Below, piece by piece: positions 9,235 to 18,425 of a DNA stretch of 64,000 bases. This stretch comes from UBA1141 sp963665155 (GTDB taxonomy: Bacteria > Chloroflexota > Dehalococcoidia > Lucifugimonadales > UBA3495). The stretch is taken from NCBI GenBank assembly GCA_963665155.2, contig CAXXFI010000002.1, forward strand, positions 744,001 to 808,000, given 5' to 3'. How positions within the stretch are numbered: the first letter of the stretch is position 1; every line of letters starts with the position of its first letter. The translations under genes were made by a program, and so were the position numbers. The notes beneath the pieces were generated by a model that searched no databases, was not told where the DNA came from, and worked only from the letters and a program-made list of their open reading frames with translations.

Positions 9235-10185
9235 TCAGTGGTCTCGGATGCGCCTTGGCATGGCGCCGGCAACGACCCTCAAACCATCACCAAAGCCGAC
9301 ATTCTTGACATACTCTATGTTACCTTCCATCGTCCGTGGGGTAAAGCCAAAGGTCTGTTCCACTACACCTGGCTCTGCCACGTTTCTGATGGCCAGCATC
9401 CGTAGCTGATCTGTGGTAGCCGGAGGTCTGGGCTGGACCCGCTGTAGGACCGCGGTGGCCGGGTACATGAGCCAAACCGGAATGTGGAAGCGCAGGCGGC
9501 GCCGGCCCATGGTACGGGCGACGGCGGACATAATCTGATTGTAGCTAAGCTGCTGGGGGCCACCGATCTCCAGAGTCTTTCCTTTCAGCTCCTCCCGGTC
9601 GACAGCCGAGACGATGCACCGGGCCAGGTCGTCCGCCGCGATGGGCTGAAAGCGGTTTCGGCCCGATCCCACCACGGGCACCATCGGAAATACTCTGATC
9701 AGGCCGGCCAGGGTATTCAGGAACTCGTCACCCTCCCCAAACATTATCGAGGACCTGAGAATGGTAAAGGGAACACCACTTTGGACCACTTCCTGCTCTC
9801 CCCGCCATTTGCTGTAAAGGTAGGAATAAGCGGGGTCGCCGGAGGCTCCGATAGCGCTCACCTGTATAAAGTGTTTTACTCCGTGTTGCCGGGCAAGCTC
9901 AACGACGTTGGCCACTCCCTCTCGGTTTATCTGGTCATAGGTCGTGCCTTTGCGTCGGCGGATAATAGCCACCAGGTGGACCACCGCTCCGACGTCATCA
10001 AATACTTCCGAAAGGGCACTCATGTCCAGAACGCTGCCGTAATGAACATCCACCGTCCTGTCCGGGAACAACCGCTCCCGGCCGGGGGTGTGAACGAGGC
10101 AGCGCACATCGTGGTGGTGTTCCAGCAACTGGCGCACCACCCGGCGTCCCAGGAAGCCGGTGGCTCCGGTGACAAGGACTAGCAA
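9235..10185 (-). CDS. NAD(P)-binding SDR-family protein (NDUFA9/complex I-associated type)
   Basis: An atypical short-chain dehydrogenase of about 316 residues: Rossmann motif GATGFLGRRVV at the N-terminus, VHLVAIIRRR, the catalytic-type YSYLYSKWRGE, then FQPIAADDLARCIV and GGPQQLSYNQIM in the C-terminal half. Members act as NAD(P)-binding oxidoreductases or quinone/complex I accessory factors. The start is the TTG at 10185, because GGGGAGGGAG precedes it at a good distance and it places the glycine motif a few residues in, as usual; a longer TTG start at 10227 is possible. It is not paralogous junk: the frame is intact, unlike the epimerase fragment 500 bp away. Confidence 0.8.
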   Translation of the reverse strand: MLVLVTGATGFLGRRVVRQLLEHHHDVRCLVHTPGRERLFPDRTVDVHYGSVLDMSALSEVFDDVGAVVHLVAIIRRRKGTTYDQINREGVANVVELARQHGVKHFIQVSAIGASGDPAYSYLYSKWRGEQEVVQSGVPFTILRSSIMFGEGDEFLNTLAGLIRVFPMVPVVGSGRNRFQPIAADDLARCIVSAVDREELKGKTLEIGGPQQLSYNQIMSAVARTMGRRRLRFHIPVWLMYPATAVLQRVQPRPPATTDQLRMLAIRNVAEPGVVEQTFGFTPRTMEGNIEYVKNVGFGDGLRVVAGAMPRRIRDH

Positions 10186-10227
10186 ATGCGCTCCCTCCCC
10201 AACCAAAATGCATGCAACAAATATCAA

Positions 10228-10598
10228 ACCCGGTATGGAATGTCAACGCTGCCCGGCTTTGGGTCCAGGGCGGATGTTTGCCAGTCCCTGGACAAACCTT
10301 TAAACTCGCTGAAAGAAGTCCCCTTGATCGGGATTGCCCAGATCAAACTGATTCCTCCAACCATGTGACCCTGTGGGATGGCTCGAACTATAAAAGGACA
10401 GCCTGAGGGCGTCAACTGCATCCGATTCACTCAACTGGCCCACTCCCATAGGGTAACCACCCCCCTGACGAGCGTAAAAGTCTAGAATTGCCTGCCCCTG
10501 CCCAAGCGTCTGCCCCTGCCCAAGCGTCTCCCTCGGGGTGGTCTATTTACCCCGGACGACCCCATAACTGTCCGAAATACCTGTGCTCTCAAAGCAGG
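10228..10598. other. Gene-free stretch with an 18-bp tandem pair
   Basis: No credible coding sequence is seen. Two adjacent copies of CTGCCCCTGCCCAAGCGT lie at 10492-10509 and 10510-10527. The stretch separates the SDR gene from IS1380 debris. Confidence 0.5.
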
Positions 10599-10781
10599 CT
10601 AGCCAGGTGCCAGCCGAAGCCGGCTGATCCGTTCTAGTATCCCGGTCAGCATTTCCCTGGTTACCAGCACCTCGGCAAGCTGAAACACCAGCCTCCTTGC
10701 GTGGCGTACCAGTCGCCCACCCGTCTTGATCAGCCTGGCCTGAAGACTGGTCAGAGTCCAGTGCTTCATATCCTCCGGCAA
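10599..10781 (-). pseudogene. IS1380-family transposase, C-terminal fragment
   Basis: About 60 residues (LPEDMKHWTLTSLQ, LIKTGGRLVRHARR, LVFQLAEVLVTREM) match closely the end of the larger IS1380-type fragment at 50.9-51.5 kb. Upstream the sequence passes into a Gly-rich repeat on the other strand, so the break point is near 10781. Only the C-terminus remains and it cannot be active. Confidence 0.65.
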
Positions 10782-10899
10782 CACCAGCCTTCGGCGGAGG
10801 CGGTGGTGGCGGCGGTTACCATGTGGGCTCCACCAGAGGCGGTGGTGGCGGAGGCGGTGGGGCCGGGAGTACGGCATCATCAACGATTAGCAGCAATAT

Positions 10900-11408
10900 T
10901 CCAGCTAACAGGGCTGGCCGTAGCGGCAGCGCGAGAGAAACACCCTAGCGACACCAAAGGGACACTCCGCCAATGGAAGGGTTGGAGTATGCGCAACGAC
11001 TGGGTTAACCGCGCCGCCGAGCATGATTCTGATCTCGCCTCCCGGCGCCGTGAGCGCATGGCGAAGGAACTGGAGCGGGCCCAGGACGACGCGGTGGTGC
11101 TGATTAGGTCGGCTCTTGACAAGGTCCGCGAGCGGATCGAGGGGATGGATGCTGAGGAGCTTGCGGCGGAGCAGATACCGGCGGCGCTGAAGACGCTGAT
11201 TGAGCTTGAATTCAAGGCCTTGGGCTACGAGGACAGGGTTGCGCTCACCGGCAAGGACGGCGGGCCCGTGAAGGTGGAGACCAAGACCACTGCCCAGCAT
11301 GTCTTTCAGCCGTCGAAGGAATTGTGGGACGAGATGTTGCGGAAGCGGGCTGAGTTCGAGACATTGAGAGATGGCGACACAGACGACGATACCTCCGACG
11401 GTCTGTAA
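10900..11408 (+). pseudogene. Phage-like protein with terminase-small-subunit character, fragment
   Basis: The frame reads TLRQWKGWSMRNDWVNRAAEHD, then a long charged helix (SRRRERMAKELERAQDDAVVLI) and VALTGKDGGPVKVETK. This layout is common in phage small terminase-like proteins, in which an HTH selects packaging DNA. There is no native start: upstream in-frame codons come from a Gly-rich repeat (10796-10860), and the first internal ATG is at 10989. An ISAs1 fragment abuts its stop codon. The family assignment is tentative. Confidence 0.4.
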
Positions 11409-11419
11409 CCCATGGTGGG

Positions 11420-12113
11420 GAGCTGGCCTTGATTCTTCTTCACCGCCAGCAGATAGTCGGCCTGAACCTCTACGATCTCCCGGGCGATCTCCTTCTGGCA
11501 GCCCATGGCGTCGATGGTGACGATGCATCCGGTGAGATCCAACATGTGCAGCAGCTTGGGTATGGCGGTGATCTCATTGGACTTTTCTTCCACCTTGGTC
11601 TGGCCCAGCGCCAAGCCATTGGACGAGGCCCACACGTTGACCATGTGGATGGCCCCTTTGCCCAGGGTGCGGTCATGGGAGCGGCGCACCGTCTTGCCGT
11701 CGATGGCCACCACTTCGCCTTGGGTGAGCTGGGCCACGGCTTGAACCCACTCAATGAAACAATGTTGGAACTGCTCCGGATCCAGCCGGGCGAAGACGTC
11801 TTCGAAGGTATCATGGGAGGGAATACCGTTGGGCAACTCCAGGAAGGACTTGAACCACTCCTCTTTGCAGTTGCCGAAGAGCTCGATATCCACCCAGTTA
11901 TCGGCGCCGCAGATGGTGCCACAAATGGCAATGGTGACGATATCCAAGAGTTTGTGCCGCTTGGTGCGGTCGATCCTGGGGTCGTCCAACGCCGCGAAGT
12001 ATTCGACTATGGGTGCACCTGTTGCCTCAACCATCACTACCACTCCCACATCCCAACAAGATAGCAACCATTTTAAACAATTTTGAGACCTTTATTAAGA
12101 CGCGATTGCCCTA
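11420..12113 (-). mobile_element. Truncated ISAs1-family insertion sequence
   Basis: The transposase reads MVEATGAPIVEYFAALDDPR from ATG 12034, with RHKLLDIVTIAICGTICGADNW, first catalytic Asp in VVAIDGKTVRRS and second in CIVTIDAMGCQ. It breaks off at LLAVKKNQGQL, so the last third with the catalytic Glu is missing. The start-side end of the IS is probably near 12113 (CTAGGGCAATCGCG on the minus strand), exactly where the 443-bp repeat begins. The missing end lies against the phage-like fragment. It is a dead element. Confidence 0.8.
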
Positions 12114-12553
12114 GGGACCCCCCTGCCCCAGGGCGAGGACGTGGCGGACCCCGGCCTCTGTAACGTCCAGTTGAGCTGATATTTCCGAAGGGCTACGGCC
12201 TGACGCCCAAGGGCCGGTTCACCTGCCTCAGATTGCGGCGTTCCGAAAGAACTGGGGGAGGTCCTGGCCGGGAGGACACGTAAATGGGAATGGACACCGA
12301 AAACCGGAAAGTGCTGTTTGAAGTCGAGATCCTTGACCCATCAGACGAGGGCCGCTGCTTCGTGTGCCACTCCTGGGTACAGCCCATGCACACGGTGCGT
12401 CCCCGCGGCGGCGACTACGGCAGGTACGCCTGCTTCGCACACGTATCCGAGGTCATGACCACGTGGGACGACCACGAAGAAACCCAGGGTGGTGAGAGAA
12501 GATGACGCTTTACGCCGAGAAGCTGTTGCCCCACAACATAGAAGCCGAGGAGG
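12111..12553 (+). repeat. 443-bp direct repeat, copy 1 (of 2)
   Basis: These bases appear identical to 25850-26292. The repeat holds the end of an unidentified frame, the complete small Cys/His protein gene and the first 17 codons of dnaB. Copy 1 runs on into more of dnaB, and copy 2 switches to an unrelated 26-codon tail. The left border adjoins the ISAs1 end. Same orientation, 13.7 kb apart. Confidence 0.9.
12284..12505 (+). CDS. Small Cys/His protein of a phage-type replication block, copy 1
   Basis: A 73-residue protein with CFVCHSWVQPMH and YACFAHV, a spacing that could bind one zinc ion. The family is not recognised. ATG 12284 follows GGGAGGACACGTAA. The stop overlaps the dnaB start by ATGA, so the two are co-translated and the protein probably belongs to the replication module of a phage or plasmid. 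An identical copy is at 26023-26244. Confidence 0.6.
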   Translation: MGMDTENRKVLFEVEILDPSDEGRCFVCHSWVQPMHTVRPRGGDYGRYACFAHVSEVMTTWDDHEETQGGERR

Positions 12554-13338
12554 CGCTCATAGGATCGCTGATCCTCGACGGTGAGTGCATCGCGCGGATC
12601 GCGCCGCTGCTCCATCCGGACGACTTCTACCGGGAGCGGAATCAGCTGTGCTACGACGCGGCGATGGCCCTTCCCCACCGGAACCAGGCCATCGACCAGA
12701 CCACGCTGGCTGCAGAGCTGGCCAGGACGGAAAAGCTGGAGCTGACCGGCGGCATGGCCTACCTGTCCCACCTGGTATCCATCACACCCACGTCCGTCCA
12801 CGCCGAGGACTACGCGGAGATCGTGTCCCGCACCGCCACCATGCGGAAGCTCATAGCGGCAGCATCCAAGATCGCCGAACTCGGGTACAGCGACAACGAC
12901 GACCTGGAGATCACGCTGCGGCAGGCCGAGGACACCGTCTACGCTGTCAGAAACACCACCCAGCAGCGGGACTTCCAGTCCTTCCGCGACATCTTCGACC
13001 GCTACCTGCAGGAGCAGGCCTCCGCGGCGGACCTCCTAACGGTGGCGTCCGCCCCGCTCATGACGGGCTTCTCTGCCTTAGACGAGCTCCTGGGCGGGAT
13101 CCAGCGCTCCGACCTGATAATCCTCGCCGCCCGCCCGTCGGTGGGCAAGAGCACCCTGGCCCTGAACATCGCCATGCACAACGCCAAGGCCGATCAGACC
13201 TGCGCCATCTTCAGCCTAGAGATGACGGCCGACCAGCTCGCAATGAGGGCGCTGGCCAGCGAGACGGGCATCGACTCACACCGGATCCGCCTCGGCCTCT
13301 ACAGCTCCGCCCAGGAGGACCTCATCGTCAACGCCTGA
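12502..13338 (+). pseudogene. dnaB: Replicative DNA helicase DnaB, C-terminally truncated
   Basis: Starts MTLYAEKLLPHNIEAEEALIG, the standard N-terminal helical domain of DnaB, followed by the linker and the RecA-like core up to Walker A (ARPSVGKST at about residue 215) and FSLEMTADQLAMR. It stops at 278 residues, where the family has about 450, so Walker B and the DNA-binding loops are missing. The end at VNA joins unrelated DNA. Phage- or plasmid-type origin is suggested by the coupled small gene upstream and the IS debris around it. Confidence 0.85.
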
Positions 13339-13424
13339 TGTAATGCCATCCGATCGGTGGATTCGGGATTAGGAAGAAGTGGTGAGCGGGCCAAACCATG
13401 AACGGTCGGAATTGTCACCCACCC

Positions 13425-16400
13425 TTATGAGTCGCACCTGGGAAGCCCCACTCTGTGGAAGTCGTTTTGTTGTATCTCCACCAGATTAGTAGGAAGGCAT
13501 CCAGAAAACTTGTTGCCCGCCAGAAAAAGGTGATCAATAAAGTCCGGATCCCCGAGTTCCGCCGGTATCTGACCGGTCAAACCGTTTTGCTGCAAGTTAA
13601 GGCGGCTGAGCTTGGTCATTTCACCCAGCTCGGATGGGACCTCTCCGGTGAGCCGATTTTCTGACAGGTCTACGTAGAACACCTCCTTCAGATTACCCAG
13701 TTCAGGAGGTATCTCTCCTGTTAAATGGTTATCCAAAAGATACAGATGAAACAGTTCGGATAAGCTGCCCAACTCAGGCGGTATATTTCCGGTCAATTGG
13801 TTGTGGGACAAGTAGAGTTCCCACATGCTGGAAAGTCCGCCGAATTCCGGTGGAATATTCCCCGTCAGCTGGTTGTCTGACAGGTTCATATGCGTAACCC
13901 GGGACAGGTTGCCCAGTTCGGGTGGTATGCTTCCGGTCAGCTGGTTGTCCTGGAGAAACAGGACCGCAAGGCGATCGAGGCCACCCAGTGTCGATGGTAT
14001 TTCCCCGGTAAGCTGGTTGTCTGACAGATAAAGTTGCTCCAGTTTAGCCAGTTGGCCCAATTCCCGAGGTATCTCTCCCGTAATTTGGTTGCTCGCGAGG
14101 TCTAAGTGTCTCAGGTTGACAAGCTCTCCAACTTCCGCAGGGATGGTTCCTCCGATTTCATTCCTGCCCAATCTTAGCCATTCCAGCTTGGTGAGGCGGG
14201 AAAGCTCGGGTGGTATTTCTCCCGAAAGGGCGTTTTCGTCCAGTTGCAGTATCCGCAATCTACTCATCCCGCCAAGTGCTGCGGGCAGGCTGCCGGTCAA
14301 CTTGTTCTGTTCGAGCCTCAGCATGGCCAGATTGGAGAGGGAGCCGTACTCCGGTGGAATGGGCCCACTCAACTGATTTCCCCATAGCCAGGCTACGTGA
14401 AGGTTGGAGAGCGAGGACAAGTTGGCCGGCAGTTCCCCGGACAGTTGATTGTAATTGAGATACAGTATTTCCAGGTTGGCCAGGTTGCCCAGTTCCTCCG
14501 GTATCCCGCCAACTATGTGGTTTTCCGAGAGTTTCAGCTCTCTCAGGTTGGAAAGATTGCCCAGTGACGACGGTATCTCGCCCGTCAGTTGGTTGCCGGA
14601 CAAATTCAGGAGTACGAGGTTGGTGAGTCCTCCGAGGTCTGGCGGTATCTGCCCGGTCAGTCCTCTTCGAGAAAGGTCAATCTGGGACACGCGACCCTCC
14701 GATCCCGTTATCTCGACACCATCCCATTGGCCGATTGGCACTTCGTCTGACCAATTGAGCGCGGCGCTTCCTGCCAGAGTATCCCGCGCCTTGAGAAGGG
14801 TCTCTCGATCTGTCGCTTGGCCTGGAGGTATACTCCCCTCCACCCCCCCATGGGGCGCAGGCGTTGGACCCTTTGCGGTCACTGGGTACAGGCAAAGCAA
14901 CGTCCGCAAGCTTTCATCATCAACGTGGGCTACATCGCAGGCCGTGTTGCCGTCATTATTGGCTGCCGTTATGTCCGCGCCACGGTCCAACAGCAGCCTG
15001 ACGGTTTCAACCACAGTCGGAGGTTGATGCCAAGACTCGCTCCCCTTCGCCGCCAGATGCAGCGGCGTATCTCCCGCCTGGTCCGCCGCGTTGATGTGCG
15101 CCCCGCCGTCCACCAACAGAGTGACAGTGTCGGGGGAGGGCGATCTAAGGAACGGGGCCACCGGCCGGTGCAGGGGTGTTTCCAGCGTATGGTCGGGAGC
15201 GCCGGCGTCAGCGCCATGTTCCAGCAGCAGGATTACGGTGGCGGAGGCGCCTGCCTCCGCAGCCCCGTGCAGGGGGGTTATCCCGAAATCGTTCCGTGCT
15301 GTCGCGTCCGCACCTTCGGCCAGCAACAGTTCAGCGGCATCCGGACGTTGATCCCCTGACCCAGAAATCAGTGGCGTATTCCCATGGTCATCCTCGGCAT
15401 TCACATCGGCGCCGTATTCGAGCAGCAGTCTGACGATCTCAGGGTTGGCGCTGAAATTCGAGTCGGAATATCCGTCGGTCATGGCGCTGTGCAGCGGAGT
15501 ATTCATCCGGTCGTCCCGGGCGGCCACATCCGCCCCTCTCGCCAACAGCAGCCCAATTACCTCCGGGCCGGAGCGGCGGGCGGCATGGTGCAGGGGCGTG
15601 GCGCCCTTCTCATCCCGGGTGGCCACGTCCGCGCCGGTATCCAACAACAGCCTGATGACCTGAGGGTCAAGATCACCGTTACGGGCCGATATATGCAGAG
15701 CAGTCCAACCGAAATCGTCCCTGGCCGTCACATCCGCCCCGTTCTCCAGTAGCAACTCGAAGACTTGAGGGCCTGCGCCAAACCCCGCAGCCATGTGCAG
15801 CAAACTATAGCCCCCGTCTTCCCTAAGCGTGGCATCGGCGCCATGTTCCAGCAGGGGCCTGATGACCTCGGAGTTGGCCCCGGCCCACATCGCAACGTGG
15901 ATTATCCCCAACAAGCCAACATCGCTCTCCACCGTCACGTCGGCACCGTGTTCCAGCAGCAGTTGGACGACCCCCGGGTCAGGCTCGCCGGACTCACTTT
16001 CAATTAACGTTGCAAGGTAAATAAACAGAACCGATTGCCCAAAATCATCCCTTGTGGTGGCATCCGCGCCATGCTTCAGCAATAACTCGATGATTTCAGA
16101 GGATCTGCCATAGCTCGCCGCCAGATGCAGGGGGAGACTTCCGTATTCATCCTTGGCGTTTGCGTCCGCGCCGAATTCCAGCAGCAGCCTGATGATTTCG
16201 GGGGCGGCTCCGTAGTAAATTGCCAAACGCAAAGGCGCAATCCCGGAGCTGTCCTGCGCGTTTACATCCGCGCCGCGTTCCAGTTGGGCCTGTACGGACA
16301 CAACGGTGACGTCGCCCTGCCAGAACTCCTCGGAGCACAGTTCATCGCAGTGCCCGGGCATGGCTCCCGTCTCGGGTTCCTCCGTGGACAATGGCAGCGG

Positions 16401-16592
16401 CGGCCCGGTAGGTGCCTTCTGTGGCGGGGTTGCGCCCGGCAGAATGGCGGCCGTCGGCACGATGGTCCCCAACGTGGGCGAGGGCGTTGACACGGGCTCG
16501 GCCCGGCGGTCGCAGGCGGCAAGCAATAGCAGCATCAAAGTCGCCATCACCAGCGCAGACGTTCGCAGGAATCGGTTCAACCTGACTTTCAC
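13425..16592 (-). CDS. Lipoprotein with about twelve ankyrin repeats followed by about seventeen leucine-rich repeats
   Basis: The start is GTG 16592: it gives a basic n-region, a hydrophobic stretch and the lipobox LLLLAAC (lipidated Cys at residue 27), then a Pro/Thr-rich linker. A longer open frame to 16964 is a chimera through a minisatellite. Residues about 80-560 are ankyrin repeats (for example GADVTARDDFGWTALHIS, with LLLEHGADV). Then comes a plant-type LRR cap (ATDRETLLKARDTL, NWSDEVPIGQWDGVEI), and 24-residue LRRs with LxxLxLxxNxLTGEIPxxLG to the end. Total 1055 residues, probably anchored to the outer face of the membrane. LRR lipoproteins with this cap are common in Chloroflexota; the ankyrin-LRR combination in one chain is unusual. 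The partner is unknown. Confidence 0.85.
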   Translation of the reverse strand: MKVRLNRFLRTSALVMATLMLLLLAACDRRAEPVSTPSPTLGTIVPTAAILPGATPPQKAPTGPPLPLSTEEPETGAMPGHCDELCSEEFWQGDVTVVSVQAQLERGADVNAQDSSGIAPLRLAIYYGAAPEIIRLLLEFGADANAKDEYGSLPLHLAASYGRSSEIIELLLKHGADATTRDDFGQSVLFIYLATLIESESGEPDPGVVQLLLEHGADVTVESDVGLLGIIHVAMWAGANSEVIRPLLEHGADATLREDGGYSLLHMAAGFGAGPQVFELLLENGADVTARDDFGWTALHISARNGDLDPQVIRLLLDTGADVATRDEKGATPLHHAARRSGPEVIGLLLARGADVAARDDRMNTPLHSAMTDGYSDSNFSANPEIVRLLLEYGADVNAEDDHGNTPLISGSGDQRPDAAELLLAEGADATARNDFGITPLHGAAEAGASATVILLLEHGADAGAPDHTLETPLHRPVAPFLRSPSPDTVTLLVDGGAHINAADQAGDTPLHLAAKGSESWHQPPTVVETVRLLLDRGADITAANNDGNTACDVAHVDDESLRTLLCLYPVTAKGPTPAPHGGVEGSIPPGQATDRETLLKARDTLAGSAALNWSDEVPIGQWDGVEITGSEGRVSQIDLSRRGLTGQIPPDLGGLTNLVLLNLSGNQLTGEIPSSLGNLSNLRELKLSENHIVGGIPEELGNLANLEILYLNYNQLSGELPANLSSLSNLHVAWLWGNQLSGPIPPEYGSLSNLAMLRLEQNKLTGSLPAALGGMSRLRILQLDENALSGEIPPELSRLTKLEWLRLGRNEIGGTIPAEVGELVNLRHLDLASNQITGEIPRELGQLAKLEQLYLSDNQLTGEIPSTLGGLDRLAVLFLQDNQLTGSIPPELGNLSRVTHMNLSDNQLTGNIPPEFGGLSSMWELYLSHNQLTGNIPPELGSLSELFHLYLLDNHLTGEIPPELGNLKEVFYVDLSENRLTGEVPSELGEMTKLSRLNLQQNGLTGQIPAELGDPDFIDHLFLAGNKFSGCLPTNLVEIQQNDFHRVGLPRCDS

Positions 16593-16710
16593 GTCAGTCA
16601 GTGTAACGCAGAAGCGGGAGGTGAGCAGCCGGTAGCACGGCCCGTTCAACTCGGGCGAACAGGACCTCAAGGCCGCGACGAGGACGGGCAGGAAGTCGAT
16701 CCGGACCTGC

Positions 16711-16846
16711 GTGTCCTGCAGGCCACAGGAGGTGCCGTGTCCTGCAGGCCACAGGAGGTGCCGTGTCCTGCAGGCCACAGGAGGTGCCGTGTCCTGCAGG
16801 CCACAGGGGGTGCCGTGTCCTGCAGGCCACAGGGGGTGCCGTGTAC
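16711..16846. repeat. 26-bp minisatellite, five full copies
   Basis: Unit GTGTCCTGCAGGCCACAG plus a G/A-rich half (GAGGTGCC in copies 1-3, GGGGTGCC in copies 4-5), starting at 16711, 16737, 16763, 16789 and 16815, with a short partial copy after. Each unit contains the 8-bp palindrome CCTGCAGG. The array lies between the lipoprotein start and a resolvase scrap that itself ends in the same CCTGCAGG motif. Confidence 0.9.
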
Positions 16847-16898
16847 GTGCGGTCTGGCCAGCCGGAGAGACGAAGGCCAGCGGCGCTGCCGGACCGTC

Positions 16899-16964
16899 CT
16901 GCAGGTCCAGATTCTTGTCCTCCGGCTCTCTCACCGAGACCCTGGCGTAACCGTAGAGCGTCAT
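16899..16964 (-). pseudogene. Serine recombinase (resolvase) N-terminal scrap
   Basis: Twenty-two codons (MTLYGYARVSVREPEDKNLD and LQ) match the first strand and the catalytic Ser region (YARVS) of resolvase/invertase family proteins. The similarity ends at a CTGCAGG motif, where the minisatellite sequence begins. Confidence 0.55.
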
Positions 16965-17278
16965 CCTGCTGCACCCCTGGCTGGAATGGGCAAAAGTATA
17001 CCGTCCTGCCAGGGAGAAATAAACCGGATTTTCCAGCCACCCCCTGAGCTACGACATGGGGGAATTCCCAGCCGGGGCCGTAAACAGGGCTGTTTCCAGC
17101 CATGCCGGCCGACTGGGGCTGGCCCGGGCCATCCCTACGGACTCCGCGACCATGCGGCTGGACCGGCGGTCCAGCCGCGCCATGTTGGCGAAGTACACCG
17201 GCTGGGTAACCGCGCCGGGGAGTCGCGCCGGTGAAAACGGGGTAAAGCGGACCGCTGGGGGCCAGGAAGGAGAGACGG

Positions 17279-17473
17279 TTGCTGAACCTCGAGCGGCAGA
17301 TGTCCCGCCTCGTCCTGCTGATCGTCGGCGAACTCCTCTTCGAGGTCTTCAGCCAGCGCTACGAGCGCGGCTCCATCCTGGTCACCACCAACCTGCCCTT
17401 CGATGAGTGGACCGAGGTGTTCGGTTCGGAACGCCTCACCGGCGCGCTGCTGGACCGGCTCACCCAGCTGTAA
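17279..17473 (+). pseudogene. istB: IS21-family IstB helper ATPase, C-terminal fragment
   Basis: The frame reads ELLFEVFSQRYERGS, ILVTTNLPFDEWTEVFGSER and LTGALLDRLTQL, the late core of IstB-like AAA+ proteins that assist IS21 transposition. The Walker motifs upstream and the usual VHILEMNGESYR tail are missing. Two further IstB tail pieces lie at 25.1 and 25.6 kb on the other strand. The adjacent 16965-17278 has no other gene. Confidence 0.75.
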
Positions 17474-17650
17474 ACGCCGGCGCAAAAGTGTTCCACGCGG
17501 GCTGTTGACGTTCAGCGAACGCCCTTGATACACCGACCTGCCGGCAGCGGGCGGGTATTCCAGTCCACTGCCTTAGGCCAGGGCAGTTGCAGCCGATTGC
17601 GGTGGAGGACACCAGCATTCTGGCGCAGGCGACGGGAACACCGTAAAATG

Positions 17651-17678
17651 TTACCATAAAACCATAATCCCATATATT
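17651..17678 (+). promoter_or_regulatory. Candidate sigma-70 promoter of the toxin-antitoxin pair
   Basis: TTACCA (17651-17656) and TATATT (17673-17678) are spaced by 16 bp and lie about 20 bp before the antitoxin start, in an AT-rich patch. The motif is weak and has not been compared with other promoters of this genome. Confidence 0.35.
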
Positions 17679-17696
17679 GCATAGGACACTGAGACA

Positions 17697-17972
17697 ATGA
17701 AGGTAATCAGCGTGGCCGTCGACGATGAAACCCACCGGCTGGCAAGGATCAAGGCCGCCCAGAAGGGCACGTCCATGTCCGCAATGCTGAGAGATTACCT
17801 CCTGCAGATTCTCGAGGAGGCAGGGGACTGGCCTCCCGAGGAAACCGAGCCCCAGCGCAGGACGAGAATGCTGGATGAGGTAATGGCTAGATTCGAAGCA
17901 GAAGGCGTGGGACTGAGTGCCAGTGAAAGACTGAGCAGGGAGGAACTGTACGACAGGCATGCGTCTCGCTGA
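17697..17972 (+). CDS. Ribbon-helix-helix antitoxin (FitA-like) of a VapBC-type pair
   Basis: A 91-residue protein. The N-terminal KVISVAVDDETHRLARIKAA, then GTSMSAMLRDYLLQIL, is a ribbon-helix-helix DNA-binding fold. The acidic C-terminal tail (RLSREELYDR) is the part that usually wraps the toxin. Its last 14 bp overlap the PIN toxin gene, which is the classic antitoxin-first order. Such antitoxins normally repress their own operon as a complex with the toxin. Confidence 0.8.
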   Translation: MKVISVAVDDETHRLARIKAAQKGTSMSAMLRDYLLQILEEAGDWPPEETEPQRRTRMLDEVMARFEAEGVGLSASERLSREELYDRHASR

Positions 17973-18366
17973 CACCAACATCCTGATATACGCCGCCGAC
18001 ACATCGCCCGAAGAAAGGGTAAAAAGGGCCAGGGCGGCGGAGGTCCTCAAAGAGGATGATCTGCGCCTGTCGACCCAGGTCCTGCAGGAGTTCTATCACC
18101 AGGCCACCCGCCCCAGGGGCAGACTTGGAATGACCCACGAGCAGGCCCTGGCATTCCTGGCGCCCCTGATGGAGCTTCCCATCCAACCGGTAACCCAGGA
18201 AGTGTTCAAGACGGCTGCGGGGATGGCAGACCGCCATGGTATCTCCTACTGGGACGCGGCCATATTGGCGGCGGCCAGAATGTTGGGGTGCGACGCGGTC
18301 TACTCCGAAGACCTGAATGACGGACAGTCATACGACGGCGTCCTCGTGACAAACCCGTTCCGCTGA
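17959..18366 (+). CDS. PIN-domain toxin of VapC type
   Basis: A 135-residue PIN ribonuclease: the acidic site residues are visible as Asp in MRLADTNILIY, Glu in QVLQEFYHQ, Asp in GISYWDAAILAAA and Asp in VYSEDLNDG. VapC toxins cleave tRNA or rRNA when the antitoxin is degraded. It overlaps the antitoxin gene by 14 bp and is intact. The cognate target is unknown. Confidence 0.85.
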   Translation: MRLADTNILIYAADTSPEERVKRARAAEVLKEDDLRLSTQVLQEFYHQATRPRGRLGMTHEQALAFLAPLMELPIQPVTQEVFKTAAGMADRHGISYWDAAILAAARMLGCDAVYSEDLNDGQSYDGVLVTNPFR

Positions 18367-18425
18367 GCGTAAGGGAGAATGACATACTGTCCAGTGCCCC
18401 GCTTCCCGCGCCGTGGGAGCCGCTT

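Noticed and set aside
10796..10860. Gly-rich repeat as a phage tail-fibre tip
   Set aside because: It spans only about 20 codons between an IS1380 scrap and another fragment; nothing else of a tail fibre is present.
16711..16846. Minisatellite as a CRISPR array
   Set aside because: The 26-bp units follow each other without spacers, and no cas gene is in the window.
16593..16964. N-terminal extension of the ankyrin/LRR gene to ATG 16964
   Set aside because: It reads through a resolvase scrap and the minisatellite. A signal peptide with lipobox begins at GTG 16592, which is the sensible start.
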